A DNA stretch of 64,000 bases from Chelonoidis abingdonii (Eukaryota > Chordata > Testudines > Testudinidae): positions 31,004,982 to 31,068,981 of the forward strand of contig NC_133770.1 in NCBI RefSeq assembly GCF_003597395.2. Direction: 5' to 3'. Below are positions 20,861-32,376 of this stretch, in pieces. The position numbers and the translations under genes are program-made. Each line of letters begins with the position of its first letter. Position 1 is the stretch's first letter. The notes below the pieces were generated by a model. It did no database searches, was not told the DNA's origin, and saw only the letters and a list, made by a program, of their open reading frames with translations.

Positions 20861-22150
20861 GTCCATAGGAAGAAGAGAATAAACCAGGTAGGAGCACTTA
20901 AAAGAAGAAAATGGAATTAGGAAGTCACGGGCTCAATCCTTACAACGGTGCTTATTTCACTGAATGCAACGAGGACAAGGCAGTGAGAGAGGAAGCAGCT
21001 GTAAACCACCTAATTCCCCCCCCCCATCCTGGGTCAAAGCTGGTGCCACGCAGTCCAAGATCAGTAGAGCGCTAAAACTCTCTAAAGTCACACTGCCTGT
21101 GGCAGTGAGAATCTGATGGAAGCATTACACTTTGGCCTCAAACCTCCAGTTCCACTATGACTGCTGGCCTCTCTTCTCACCACTTTCAGCCCATGTTAAC
21201 AAAGATATGTTCTTTAAAAAAGTCCCATGCCTCTCACATCCGGAAAGTCTGAGATCTAAACAAAGTGATCCAAATGGAAGTTTGGCTTACTTCTGTGTTC
21301 ACCTAACTTCTGGACTTTCCTTGACGATCTCTTTCCAAACTTCACATTAACCTGTCAGGGCGTTCGACTGAGTCAATCAGAGTCCTGTTAAAAAACAGCA
21401 TGGGACTGTGAATGTTCTGAACATGTTTGACCAACTCTTATCCCTGCATTTTTTCTTTTTCCTTTTCCTACAATATCTGCGTATATAGGCTCTGGAATAA
21501 CTGGAACGGATAAACTGAAATTCTGTTAGGTGTTATGGTAATTGACGGTTCACTCTTCTGTATCGAACAAACCCGTAGTCAGCCAGCATAGTCACTAACA
21601 CCCAAACACACTGTTGTCATGAGTTTAATATAATATTAAGGAAAACTAACAACTAAGGATCATAATGTTTTGTATGATTATGTGTGGGGTGTACAAAGAT
21701 TGGATATGTGCTAGAATTATGTTATTAAAATGTGTTTGGCAAGCATATGTGAAAAGCACAGTCTGCGTGAATAAAGCTATGTGTATCTGCTTTTCTGACG
21801 CAGCCTTGTCTTCAAGCAGAGACCTTGAGGTACATTTACATAAAAAGAAAACAAAGCCATCAACTAGCAAGTGGAGGAGATAGCATATAAAGATAAGGAG
21901 CCTGAACCTCAAATGATAAATATTGAATCAACTGATTGAATACAATGTTACTGTATTGTAAAGTGTATTGAGTAAAGGTTTTTTATGACACACTGGTGAT
22001 TAATAATTGAAATGTATACATTCACACAGTATGGAGGAATTAGAAATACTTACTTAAAAATCTGTGACCATAAACATAGAAAAAAAAGGTGTCTCCAACA
22101 GGAGCGAAGTGCTACCTATCTTTTCCAAGATATAATTAAGCATTCCCTCA
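20861..22150. other. Nothing recognised; AT-rich
   Basis: No domain-bearing frame or matched element ends were found. Part of 21615-22060 has the feel of an old retroelement leader, but I cannot support that. Confidence 0.4.
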
Positions 22151-22590
22151 CATCATCATGCCCGTCACCCCAAATCGGGTATGGGCCGCCACCAAGATCT
22201 CCAGAGTCCTCTATCCTGGGCATTCGCCTATGCTGGTTCCAGGTATACCCATTTTTTGCCATCAGCCTGTAAGGTCGCTTGCCAGGTTTTCTTGATGCCT
22301 CTTTTCCGCNNNNNNNNNNNNNNNNNNNNNNNNNNNNNNNNNNNNNNNNNNNNNNNNNNNNNNNNNNNNNNNNNNNNNNNNNNNNNNNNNNNNNNNNNNN
22401 NNNNNNNNNGTTGAAGACCCTTCTTTTTCCAGGGTAAAAGTCTCTGTTGTCTCTGTTGTTGGCGTTTCTGTAGCAGGTTGATTTTTTTACAGGGTGGAGT
22501 TGCTAGCCCCACGCCCAACCCTCCTCCTTTATCCTGACTTGGGACAGGCAGATGGCCCCAAAGGACCTCTCTGGTGGAGTTAAATTAAGC
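22150..22590. repeat. Interspersed repeat, LINE-like 3' region, unassigned
   Basis: The interval has a distinctive GC-richer composition than its flanks and phrases such as CCTGTAAGGTCGCTTGCCAG and TCTCTGTTGTCTCTGTTGTT that I associate with the non-coding 3' part of a LINE. It is interrupted by the second assembly gap. No coding motif is present, so the class is uncertain. Confidence 0.35.
22310..22409. other. Assembly gap, 100 N
   Basis: A run of exactly 100 N lies inside the unassigned LINE-like repeat. The true length is unknown. Confidence 0.99.
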
Positions 22591-24391
22591 ATTATTGTAT
22601 CAAAATAATGGATGCCTCATTTCCATATCAATCAGTAGAGGGGTGGTAAGTCAACAAGAAGGGAAGAACAGAAAGAAGCCATCCTGACTCTTGAAGCAGG
22701 GCCAATGAACTTTGGGAAGACAGCAGTGTCTACACCCTAACAGGAGAGAGAACCTTGGTCAGGACATACTTTTCAAAAAATACATTTCAAAGGTTTATTG
22801 AACTATGAAAAGAAAGGGGAGACAACTCCATAGTTCTCCTCCTTATGGAGTCTTCAAGGAAATGTTTTCCCATTGACTTCAGGTCTTTCAGCAGACTTCT
22901 GAGATTGTGTTTGTCCTAACAATTTCTTTCCTGAGTAAATCCAAATACAGTGTGATTGCAGTACATGTGTGAAAGAGACTTACACGTCTTCAGTAAAGAT
23001 ACTGTCAGTGACCCACTGGGGAAGGATATAACATATTCTCCATGTTTGTTCCTGCTTGTGAGAATTCTGCTTTGATTCTTAAAAAATGAAATATTTGGCT
23101 CCATTTCTCCTTTACTGGATAATATGCCAAGATTAAATGATGTGAGGCTGACACTCTTTAAAAGTAAATTAGCACAAGTGCACTGCTTAATTTTGCTCAT
23201 CTTGCAGAAGCAACTTTATGAAAAATTGTAACTAACTCTGAAAAGGGGCCCAAGCTGTTAATCACAGTGTCAATGTGAAAAATGCTCTCTGCTATGCACT
23301 TGATCAACTGGCTAAAGCAAACTAAGACAAAGTACAAGAACCCCTTTTTGAGCCTTAATCTGTGGAATAAACAAACTATTTAATGAAGAGTAATTGTGTG
23401 AAACAAAAAACTGAGTAGAACACACAGAGAAATAAGACAAGAAATGCAGATGTTTGTTCTGACCTGTGCTCACTAGAATTTGATTGACATTTTGGTTGGC
23501 TTTCTCCAGCTGTTTAGGAGTGCTATGTGGGAAGTTGAACCTTTCCCAAAAATTGAGAGGCCTCCTGCAACTTCAACCCCTCCCTCCTTCCATAAGTTTA
23601 ATACTACCATGGGAATTTCCATTATGTGACCACTGGTATTTCTGATCCCTACCTTTAAATTCAGAGAAATATTTTAAAAGAGATTATGGATTTTCTCATC
23701 CACTAACTCACTTAAAAGAGGTTGCTGCATTATTTCACACATGTGTTTACAGTGTCTGTACATATTCCCTACAGCTCCCTCTAACTGTTCAGTTACTTGC
23801 TAACTTGGTTTGGATATTGGTGGCACAGGTATGTGTATCACATGGTATGTGTGTTGGGTAACTGTGAATAAGTATGGCCTAAAGAGATGGTAATAAACAC
23901 CTACAGGCTGCTGTCTAGTTCAACCATTCCTAAATATGGTAATTCAAGGGTAATTGGATACAAAATTGCCTAATCAATAGTTTGATACACATACTTTCTT
24001 GATATGCTATTATATGAATCTCTTAGTTTTGCATAAATTTATATTTTCATGGTTTCCAGGTGATCAGAGAATTTAGACTCCAGGAGAGAACAATTTCCTT
24101 GTTGGGAGATTAGTTAGTTGACACTAGTAGACTAGTGTATGCTAGTCTAATTTATGTACACATTCCTGAACAGAGATATTAAATGGCAAAGCAAAGTGCA
24201 GTTTATAGTTCACGGACGAAGCAGAATGGTTTCAGAACTACAGTTGAGAAGCTCTGTCCTGATCTCCATCTATACTAAGTTCAAATTCTTAGTTATAAGG
24301 TTTTTGACATCTACTTCTAAAACACAAAATATGTAGCAAATGCTTTTAGTCCTAAGCCACTTTCTCCCATCACATGGACTTCTTTTATCTA
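22591..24391. other. Unique AT-rich sequence, nothing recognised
   Basis: No open frame with a domain, no element ends and no RNA gene signal were found. Confidence 0.5.
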
Positions 24392-24738
24392 CAGGCTTGT
24401 CTACACTTGTATCTTGTATCTACACTTGACATGGTACAGCACTGCAGTGTAGACACTATCTACGCTGACAGAAGAGGTTTCTCCATCACTGTAGGTAATC
24501 TACCTCCTCTGGAAGCAGTACTTAGGTTGACAGAAGAATTCTTTTGTTGCTCTAGTGCTGTCTACACCAGGGCTTAGGGTCAGCTAAACTATGGGACTGG
24601 ACTTGATGATCCATTGAGGTCCCTTCCAGTCATACATTTCTCTGAGTTTGTGAGTCTATGTTGCCCAGGGGTAGGTATTTTTCACAACCCTGAGTGACAT
24701 AGCTGGGTCAACCTAACTTTTTAGTGTAGGCCAGGCCT
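24392..24738. mobile_element. MITE with GTCTACACT ends, interrupted by a CR1 tail
   Basis: The left end AGGCTTGTCTACACT and the right end AGTGTAGGCCAGGCCT are imperfect inverted copies. A CR1 3' tail sits inside. CTA occurs on both sides, consistent with a 3-bp duplication but too short to be conclusive. Confidence 0.6.
24590..24660 (+). mobile_element. CR1 LINE 3' tail
   Basis: GGACTGGACTTGATGATCCA, GAGGTCCCTTCCAGTC and a degenerate octamer-like end (GAGTTTGTGAGTCTATG) form the familiar CR1 3' terminus. Confidence 0.85.
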
Positions 24739-25329
24739 AGGAGTGGAATTCATCCCTGTGCAAATGGCCAGTGCACAACCTATGCTCCTCTTAAGTTCCA
24801 CTTAGGCCCCCATCATTGTACTGGTCCCTCGCACAGAAGTGATTTTCACCCCAAATGAACGAGCAACCTTTGCTTGTTGGTTCCTTGTATGGCTGCTTAT
24901 GACAGCTGTTATTGTACTTATTTAAATAAAGTTAATAGTTCAATAAGCATCATAGGATAAGAGGGGAGGTCTTCTCATGGATCAGTAATTGGTTAAAAGA
25001 TAGGGAATAAATGGTCAGTTTTCAAAATGGAGAGAAAAAACAGTGAGGTTCTCCAAGAATATGTACTGGGACCTCTCCTGTTCAACATATTTGTAAATGA
25101 TCTTGAAAAGGGGCTGAACAGTCAGGTGGCAAAATTTGCAGATGATAGGAATTACTTAAGATAGTTATGTCCAAAGCTGACTGCAGAGTTACAAAGGGAT
25201 CTCACTAAAGGGTGACTGGGCTACAAAATAGCAGATGAAATTCAGTGTTGATAAATTCAAAGTAATGCACATTGCAAAATATAATCCCAACAATACATAC
25301 AAAATTATGGGGTCTAAGTTAGTTATCAC

Positions 25330-25567
25330 CAAGGCCAGCTCCAGGTTTTTTGCCGCCCTAAGCGGTGAAGAAAAAAAAAAGCCAATCAACGGCAGTGAGG
25401 CGGCAGCTCAGTCGTGCCGCACCATTCTTCCATGGCAGTTCAGCAACGGGTCCTTCGCTCCTGCCGAAGACCTGGATGTGCCACCCCAATAGTGGACAGA
25501 GTGCCGCCCCTTTGTATTGGCCACCCCAAGCACCTGCTTCCTTAGCTGGTGCCTGGAGCTGACCCTG
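25330..25567. mobile_element. hAT MITE in CR1, TIR related to CAGGGCCGGCTCCAGG
   Basis: The 238-bp element starts CAAGGCCAGCTCCAGG and ends CCTGGAGCTGACCCTG, a near-perfect inverted pair. Flanks are GTTATCAC (25322-25329) and GTTATCAG (25568-25575), a 7/8 duplication. Subterminal TTTTTTGCCGCCCTAAGC and GCCACCCCAAGCACCTGC match the style of the element at 42422-44168. Confidence 0.9.
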
Positions 25568-25693
25568 GTTATCAGTCAAGAAAGATTTTGGCGTCATCAT
25601 GGATAGTTCTCTGAAAATATCTGCCCAGTGTGCAGCAGCAGTCAAAAAAGCTAACAGAAGGTTAGGAACCATTAGGAAAGGGATTGCAAAATA

Positions 25694-25870
25694 ATTCATA
25701 TAGGAAAACATAATCCTAACTGTAAATAGAAAATGATGGGGTATAAATTAGCTGTTACCACTCAAGAAAGAGATCTTGGAGTCATTGTGGATAGTTCTCT
25801 GAAAACATCCACTCAGTGTGCAGCGGCAGTCAAAAAAATGAAAAGAATGTTGGGAATCATTAAGAAAGGG
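25694..25870 (+). repeat. Second copy of a CR1 segment (local duplication)
   Basis: Phrases from 25267-25690 recur here in the same order: ATAATCCYAAC, ATGGGGTMTAARTTAG, CAAGAAAGA...GGNGTCATNRTGGATAGTTCTCTGAAAA and CAGTGTGCAGC. The MITE is absent from this copy. Several differences indicate an old duplication, or juxtaposition of two CR1 copies. Confidence 0.75.
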
Positions 25871-26557
25871 ATTGATAAGACAGAAAATATCATATTGCCT
25901 CTATATTAATCTATGGCATGCCCACATCTTGAATACTGCATGCAAATGTGGTCATCCCATATCAAAATAGGAATATTGGAGTTGGAAAATGTACAGAAAA
26001 GGGCAGCAAAAATTATCAGGGTTCTAAGGAAAGATTAATAAAACTGGGACTTTTCAGCTTGGAAAAGAGACGACTAAGGGAGGGAATATGATAGAGGTCT
26101 ATAAAATCATGACGGGTGTGGAGAAAGTAAATAAAGAAATGTTATTTACTCCTTCTCATGACACAAGAACTAGGGGTCACCAAATTAAATTAATCAGCAG
26201 CAGGTTTAAAACAAAGAAGAGGGAGCATTTCTTCACACAATGCGAAGTCAACCTGTGGAACTCTTTGCCAGAGGATGATGTGAAGGCCAAAACTATAACA
26301 GGGTTCGAAAAGAAGTAGATAAGTTCATAGATGATAGGTCTATCATCAAAGGATATTAGCCAGAGTGGACAGGGGTGCAAATCTATGCTTTGAAGTTTCC
26401 CAGAAACTGGTAATGGGGGACAGGGGATGAATCACTTGATGTTTACCTGTTCCATTCATTCCCTCTGAAGCACCTGGTATTGGCCACTGTTGGAAGACTG
26501 GATACTGGGCTAGATGGACCATTGGTCTGACCCAGTATGGCTGTTCTTATGTTCTTA

Positions 26558-27396
26558 ATAGCTTTTGTAATTTTGCCACAATCTCAATTAGTCATTTTAT
26601 ATCTATCAGTGCTGAAATAAATCTCTGATAGAATAAAATTACTGGCACTGTGGGTGGTTTACATACATCCTGAGCTCTCAGATACATAGAGCAAGCAGTG
26701 TCTGAATATTTACTTCATACAACTCAGTGCATCCCATGGTTCTTTCCCATAACCCGTATCCTTAGCTATTCTTTTAGCATGCAGAAAGAAGAGATTTATA
26801 AATAACTCACTCCACTATAAGAAAACACCCTCAAGCATATCCTTTTACTGTATTTACTAACAGCTTTTCCATGTTATTTTTTAATTATTTATCTTGAGAT
26901 TAAAATAACTTTATTGTGCAGTGTTCAATATTCTGCAGTAAAATATGTATAGCAGGTGTGAGACCAGCTCCCATTCACAAATTGCCTAGAAGGGGGAAAG
27001 CAAGGGAGATAGTAACATGATCCAACAAGTCATTACATTCTATGATTCATGTATCTGACCTAATTGGGTCCTTTGTAAAGTTCTGCATTTAATGACACTA
27101 CTTCCATGAAAGAAACAACCCAGAAGTTTGTACCTGTCACCTAGAAGATAGGTGGCACAGACAGATTTCTTAGCATACTTTTTCCTTTTAATGCCCCTTC
27201 GTTCAGAGGTTTCCACTCCAAAGACCTCCTTTGTGAAATATTTCCACATGACATGTATTCATAGTGGAGCCTGTGTATAAATAGTATTTCCATGATCCTC
27301 ATGACCTGATGTTTGCACAACCCTGTACAGAAAAGGACTGAAATAATGGCCCTTCCTACTGCAGTGGCTGTGCATTTGTCTGACAGAATGCACCCC
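26558..27396. other. Unique AT-rich sequence, nothing recognised
   Basis: Short domain-free frames only. There are no element termini that I can pair. Confidence 0.45.
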
Positions 27397-28490
27397 TGTG
27401 TTCTCACCCTACACACTATTGTAATAATCTTTGTAAAATGTATGCCCTGTGAGATATCACTTGAAAACTCATAACTTGCTGATCAGTAACGTCATGGTAA
27501 AATGTGTATAGAAGCATTATGTGTGACACTATAAACTTTCCCTTATGAGATGCTAAAAGTGCATGTTCAAAACTCACGTAGCACCAAACTGGGCAAATAG
27601 GCCTGTATTGAACAAATGAATGTGTGTTTGCCTTAATTTGCATTTAAGCAGTAAACAGAGTCATTGGGTGGAAAGGGAGGAAATAAAAGGAAACCTGCAT
27701 GCAAGTATACACAGGTGAAAAAAAAAACCAGCAGGGAACATCCTTCCACACAGACTCTGTCTCCTGGTTCTGAGCTAGAAATGCTTTTCAAGAGAGGGAC
27801 TGAAACTATGAAAAGGAAGGGCAAACACTCCAAGAGACCCCCGACCCCCTTCTGTTTTACTCTTTGCATCTCAGATAACAAAAGAAACAGCTGTTGGATT
27901 CTGTGGGAGCAGTCAACATGAGCATTTGATCAGTAATGCTATTGGGAACACATGGATAAGAGCTTTACCTTGAATTAAGTTTAATCTGTGAAGCTGAGCA
28001 TTAGAAAGTGTTTTATCTTTATTTTTCTTGTAACTGTGACTGACTGTATGGGGCCTATGCTTATTTTCACTTAAAATCTCTCTCTTTGTAATTAATAATT
28101 TTGGGGTTTTTTTGATCAGTGTGTTTAACTTTAAATGTCTGGGTAACTCCATTTAGAGTGGTAAATTGTTATATATTATTTCCCTTAAAGGAATACTGAC
28201 TTAATATAGTTGAACTGTCCAGGACAGCATTGGGCAGTACAAGACATAAATTTCTGGGGGAAAATCTGGGACTGGGAGTGTGATGGTGTCATTGTGCAGC
28301 ATAATCAAAGATGGTGAGAGCCAGGGTGTGACTGACAGTCTGCAGTTACACAAACACATCTGGGAGTGACCTGTATGCTGGCAAGCTGTTTGTGAGTGGT
28401 CCAGGTTGAGAGCTAAAACAGTAAGGCATTACTAGGCACCCCAGGTTGCAGGGCAGGGGTGGCATAGCCCCTCACTGGTCTGTATTGCAC
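27397..28490 (+). mobile_element. LTR-like repeat, approximate limits
   Basis: The block opens TGTGTTCTCACCCTACACAC, continues with GTAATAATCTTTGTAAAATG and TGTGAGATATCAC, and closes near GTCTGTATTGCACCC. TG...CA-type ends and overall organisation resemble abundant turtle endogenous-retrovirus-type LTRs. I could not find a convincing 4-6 bp duplication, and no gag, pol or env sequence is attached. Confidence 0.45.
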
Positions 28491-29219
28491 CCTGGTATGT
28501 CATACTTCATAAATGTTACACTCTTTTCATACATCTCATGCCTTGATGCTGAGCAGAGGTCAGTGCCAACGGTGTTGTTACTGTCAAAAATCAGAGATCT
28601 ACCTATTCTTTCTTGACTAAATCCAATATCAAATTAGAACAAAGGAGACGTTTTATTAGACATCGTGGTTCTCACCCTTTTTTGGAGCTTGGTTGCTTCA
28701 GTGTTTGTCAAATCAGACTATTATGGAAGAGTTTGTGAGGTTGCAAATAATGGACTGTTGCATCATTGAATCAATCAGTAAAGGAAAAGTAATTATAAAT
28801 TGAAAATCTGCTACTCACACATGAAATCTTGACAATCAGTACTGGTTAGCAAGGAATATAAAGCAGCGCACATGATGGTAGAGCTGTGAAAAAAATGCAC
28901 ATTGTTTTTTATGGAATTGTGTACAGAAATATTTGACATTTCACACAATTTTGTACCCCCCAAAATGTCATTGTATATAACTTTTTTTGGTGCAAAATTG
29001 TAATTTTTCACATGGAAAATAGCAGAATTCACATTTTCACATGCTTTCAACCTGAAATCTGCCTTAATTCATGAGTACACCTATTCTTGTCAAGGTTCAT
29101 TTTTATACAATTAAATTGATTCATTTTGCACTATAACAACACATTTTCATTGGAAAATGGGCCTGTTTCCATTTACATATCCATGTACCTAAACAGTTTT
29201 CTTTTGTGGAGATGTTCCT
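28491..29219. other. Nothing recognised; AT-rich with loose internal symmetry
   Basis: Bases 28880-29045 contain many AAAAATG/CATTTT words in both orientations, a possible decayed palindromic MITE without definable ends. Confidence 0.4.
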
Positions 29220-29725
29220 GGTGACCAGGTGTACTAGGCATTCACTGCCTTCTGCCAGAAACTCCTGCTGCCTTGGTGCACTCTGCCCAGGGAACAACTT
29301 TTTAGGAAGAGAAGGACAGCATGATTTGGACTTCCAAAGTTGTCTAGAAAGGCGTCTCTGGGCCAGCCACTAATGGAACCAGCAAATATTGGTCCTCCAG
29401 CAACTATAAGGGCTGGAAGCAGGCAACAGCCAACCAGAGCCCAGCAGGCCAAATAAAAGATGCTGGTTGCTTCTATCAGATGGCAGTTCCTGGCTGAAGC
29501 CAGGGGAGGGAAGAAGGAAGGGTGTATAGCTGAATGGACGGATCTTCCTTTTACCACAAGCCCAAGAAGCCAGGCTGACTACACTTTGTGATTGGATCAC
29601 AGAGAGATCTTTTTGATGTTGTGTGTGTATGTATGAATGTGTGTGTGTGTTAGAGACTGGACTATTGAAACTAGATGAGCTCACTACATCAGACACCCCC
29701 AGGCTCAAGTATGCCAATGACAACT
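29220..29725 (+). mobile_element. Candidate 5' LTR/leader of the Gypsy relic
   Basis: This block precedes the gag-like region, contains CAAATAAAAGATGC near 29452 (TATA- or poly(A)-like) and ends CCAATGACA just before TGGTACCAGAAG, a position where a primer-binding site would fall. No matching 3' LTR was found after 32376, so the call is weak. Confidence 0.3.
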
Positions 29726-31850
29726 GGTACCAGAAGTGCGATTGACCAAACCCCTCTCATTACAAGGGGACAATGGAAGACTTATTCAGACTTTTGACAT
29801 AACAGCAGGCCCATGCTAAAGCCCAGCATCTGCTACCGGAGGGGCAAAAAGTGACCCAGTGAACTGCCCAAAGACAACAGGCTGCACTCCTGGATATGCT
29901 TTAGCTCCAGCAAAAATATCAACAGCAAGGGGGCAGTTTTAGGAGTGACTGCTTCAGTCGGTGGCCAAACCAGATATGTTTGGAACAACAATACTCGCCC
30001 CTGGCCTGTTCCTTGCCAAGTTGCAGCCGGATGATGATCTGGAGGCCTACTTGGTCACTTTCAAGTAGGTAACCGTGACTGCCTAATGGACTAAGGGGAC
30101 CTGGGCTACACAACTTGCACCTTTCCTGTCCAAAGAAGCCAAGATTGCCTACCAGGCCCTAGACAATAAAAGAGTTAAAGATTTTGATGCCATAAAAGTA
30201 GCTACCGTTGACCTCTGGGCATGTCCCCTGAGATGTATCACCATCAATTCTGGTCTGAACCTTTTCCTCCTTGGTCATGGCCCCACATTGTAGCCTAAAG
30301 CCTAAAGGATTTGGGCTACTTGGTGGCTCCAGTCAGAGACTCATACTTCATTGGACATTATAGACTCAGTTGTCCTAGAGCAATACTTGGGAGTTCTGCC
30401 AGTGGCAATTCAAACCTGAGTTTGCAGGCATAATCCCAGCTCACTAGCAGCTATTGTCCAGATTCCCAAAGAATTTCTGGTTGCAGTGACTCCTAAAATT
30501 AATTGTTCCAAGCCAGATGCCCCACCACAAGCTGATCCTTCCAGAACAATGCCAGTGGACCTCAGGAGCCAGAGAAGGTCAGGTTCTGCTCCCCATGAGA
30601 CAACCTGAGGTGTTATGACAAGGGACACCTATCATGACCTGGAGGTGAAACTAAAAGCTAGTAACGCAGGCTCTCCCAGCAACCTATGGTTTGATTTCAT
30701 TGCAGGAAGCCAGGAACCTCTTAGAGGGTGATGGCAATATGTTCTTCTCTCAACCAGGTCAAACATGCCTCCTGGCACACCAGATTCTGACAAACTCAGG
30801 AACAAAATCTGAACATAAGACCTAGCAAATCCCTGAGAAACTCTGTGGAACCATGGAGTGGGAAGTTCAGGCAATACTGCAACTTGGGGTCATTGAGGAG
30901 TCCAAAATTCCTTGGTAAAGTCTGGTGGTGCCCATACCTAAGACAGACAGCATTGATTCAGTGTGGACTTTGGGAGGTGATATGCTGTCTCACAGTTTGA
31001 TGCTTATTTCATACCCTGGATGGACAAGTACCTGGACCGTTGAGGGAAGCCAAGCATATTACAATCCTAGACGTAACAAAACAGTATTGGCAAATATCTT
31101 TTATGCAAGATGCAAGAGGAAAAGATGACGTTTGCCACTCCAGTGTGTCATTTACAATTTACTACCATGACCTTTGGTTTGCATGAGGCCCTGGCCACTT
31201 TTTAGTGTCTCATGGACCACGTACTTCCCCACCATCACCAGTTTGCAGTGGCATTTCTGAATATTGGTTATCTTCATCTCAGAATGGATGTCACACTTTG
31301 TCCCTGTGGCATCCAAACTACACCCATTGGGAGAGGCTGGACTCACAGCAAACCCCCAAAAGTGAAAATTTGGCAAGCAAGAAGCATGATATCTTAGATA
31401 TCTTGTGGGAAATGGCCAAATCCAGCTTCTTTGGGACAAGACAGATGCCCTAAAGAAAACCCCAGTCCCCAAGACCAAGAAACAAGTATGGGTGTTCCTA
31501 GTCTTAGTGAGTTATTACTGTTGCTTTATACCTCAGTTTGCATCTCTGGCCACCCCACTGATGGACCTTATGAAGATGTTAGCTTCAATAGTGGTACAAT
31601 GGACAAGGGAGTGTGAACAAACTTTTGAGAAAATAAAGGACATTTTGCATCAGCAACCTATGCACCAATGACCAGACTTTTCATTACCATTTATTCTGTA
31701 AACTGATGCATCCATAGTTGGTCTAGGAGCTGTGTTATCTCAAAACTTCCAAGGAATGGAGCACAAGCACCGTTCTCTATTGAGCATAAAGCTCCAACAA
31801 CAGGAGAACAACTACTCCGCCATAGAGAAAGAATGTCTTACTATAAGGTG

Positions 31851-31980
31851 GGGTGTGACTTAGGGATCTTGGGGGCCATTTAGGGATCTGGGGCAAAAAT
31901 CTGTCTGGGGATTGGTCCTGCTTTGAACAGGGGGTTGGACTAGATGACCACCTGAAGTCCCTTCCATCCCTGATATTCTA
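31851..31980 (+). mobile_element. tRNA-derived SINE, 3' body and CR1-like tail
   Basis: The body GGGCCATTTAGGGATCTGGG and the tail GATTGGTCCTGCTTTGAACA, GGGGGTTGGACTAGATGACC and CCTGATATTCTA match the turtle PolIII/SINE layout. The tRNA-like head is missing. Confidence 0.85.
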
Positions 31981-32164
31981 GGTGGGAGGGATAATTCAGT
32001 GGTTTGAGCATTAGCCTGCTAAACCCAGGGTCATGAGTTCAATCTTTGAAGGGGCTACTTAGGGATCTGGGGCAAAAAAAAAAAAAAATCAGTATTTGGT
32101 CCTGCTAGTGAAGGCAGGGGACTGGACTCAATGACCTTTCAGGGTCCTTTCCAGTTCTAGCAGA
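31981..32164 (+). mobile_element. tRNA-derived SINE with CR1-like tail, head intact
   Basis: An A-box-like ATAATTCAGTGGTTTGAGC (near 31991) and a B-box-like GGGTCATGAGTTCAATC (near 32029) mark the RNA polymerase III head. An A-run (32067-32082) and a CR1-like tail with GGACTGGACTCAATGACCTT follow. It abuts the preceding SINE tail, inside the Gypsy RNase H remnant. Confidence 0.9.
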
Positions 32165-32376
32165 TAGATGTATCTCCAATTATTAAATACTGTCTTCTAG
32201 AAGTCCAGTTCTGCCTAATAATGGGCCATGCCCCCTTAAAATGGATGCAGCAATGAAGGACACCAGTTCCACATCATAAGGTGGTACTTAGCACTTCTGC
32301 TCTCTACTTTCCAAGTACAATACCAGCCTGGTACCAGTATGGTGATGCATATTTCTTTTCCCAGGCAGGAGGAGAT

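Larger units (their letters stand above)
24957..26557 (+). mobile_element. CR1 LINE, 5'-truncated, with MITE and internal duplication
   Basis: The copy covers the end of the reverse transcriptase and the 3' region. TTTGCAGATGAT (25135-25146) encodes FADD, the catalytic motif. Downstream come the DLGVIVDSSLK-type, [16 protein letters not shown] and WNSLPEDD stretches of CR1 ORF2. The non-coding end contains GGACCATTGGTCTGACCCAG and TATGGCTGTTCTTATGTTCT. Stops and frameshifts are scattered, and the copy is not functional. A hAT MITE interrupts it (25330-25567). About 180 bp around the insertion point is present twice. Confidence 0.9.
29740..32376 (+). pseudogene. Ty3/Gypsy relic: gag-like, RT and RNase H remnants
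   Basis: Remnants of a Gypsy retrotransposon read on the plus strand. A glutamine-rich gag-like start and a capsid-like PDDDLEAYLVTFK stretch lie at 29780-30230. Reverse transcriptase pieces lie at about 30870-31300; the catalytic YxDD region near 31250 is mutated beyond recognition. A connection region (31405-31671) is followed by RNase H with TDASIVGLGAVLSQNF-like sequence at about 31700-31745, which resumes after two SINE insertions (31851-32164) with HAPLKWMQQ-like coding to about 32376. Stops and frameshifts are common. No integrase was recognised downstream of RNase H, consistent with truncation or with a Gmr1-like gene order. Confidence 0.65.

Noticed and set aside
27397..28490. A 4-bp duplication (CCCC/CCCT) around the LTR-like block
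   Set aside because: Low-complexity C runs make the match uninformative, so it was not used to set boundaries.
31981..32055. tRNA-like head with A- and B-box-like sequences
   Set aside because: It does not fold as a full tRNA and is followed by a SINE body and CR1-like tail, so it is a SINE, not a tRNA gene.
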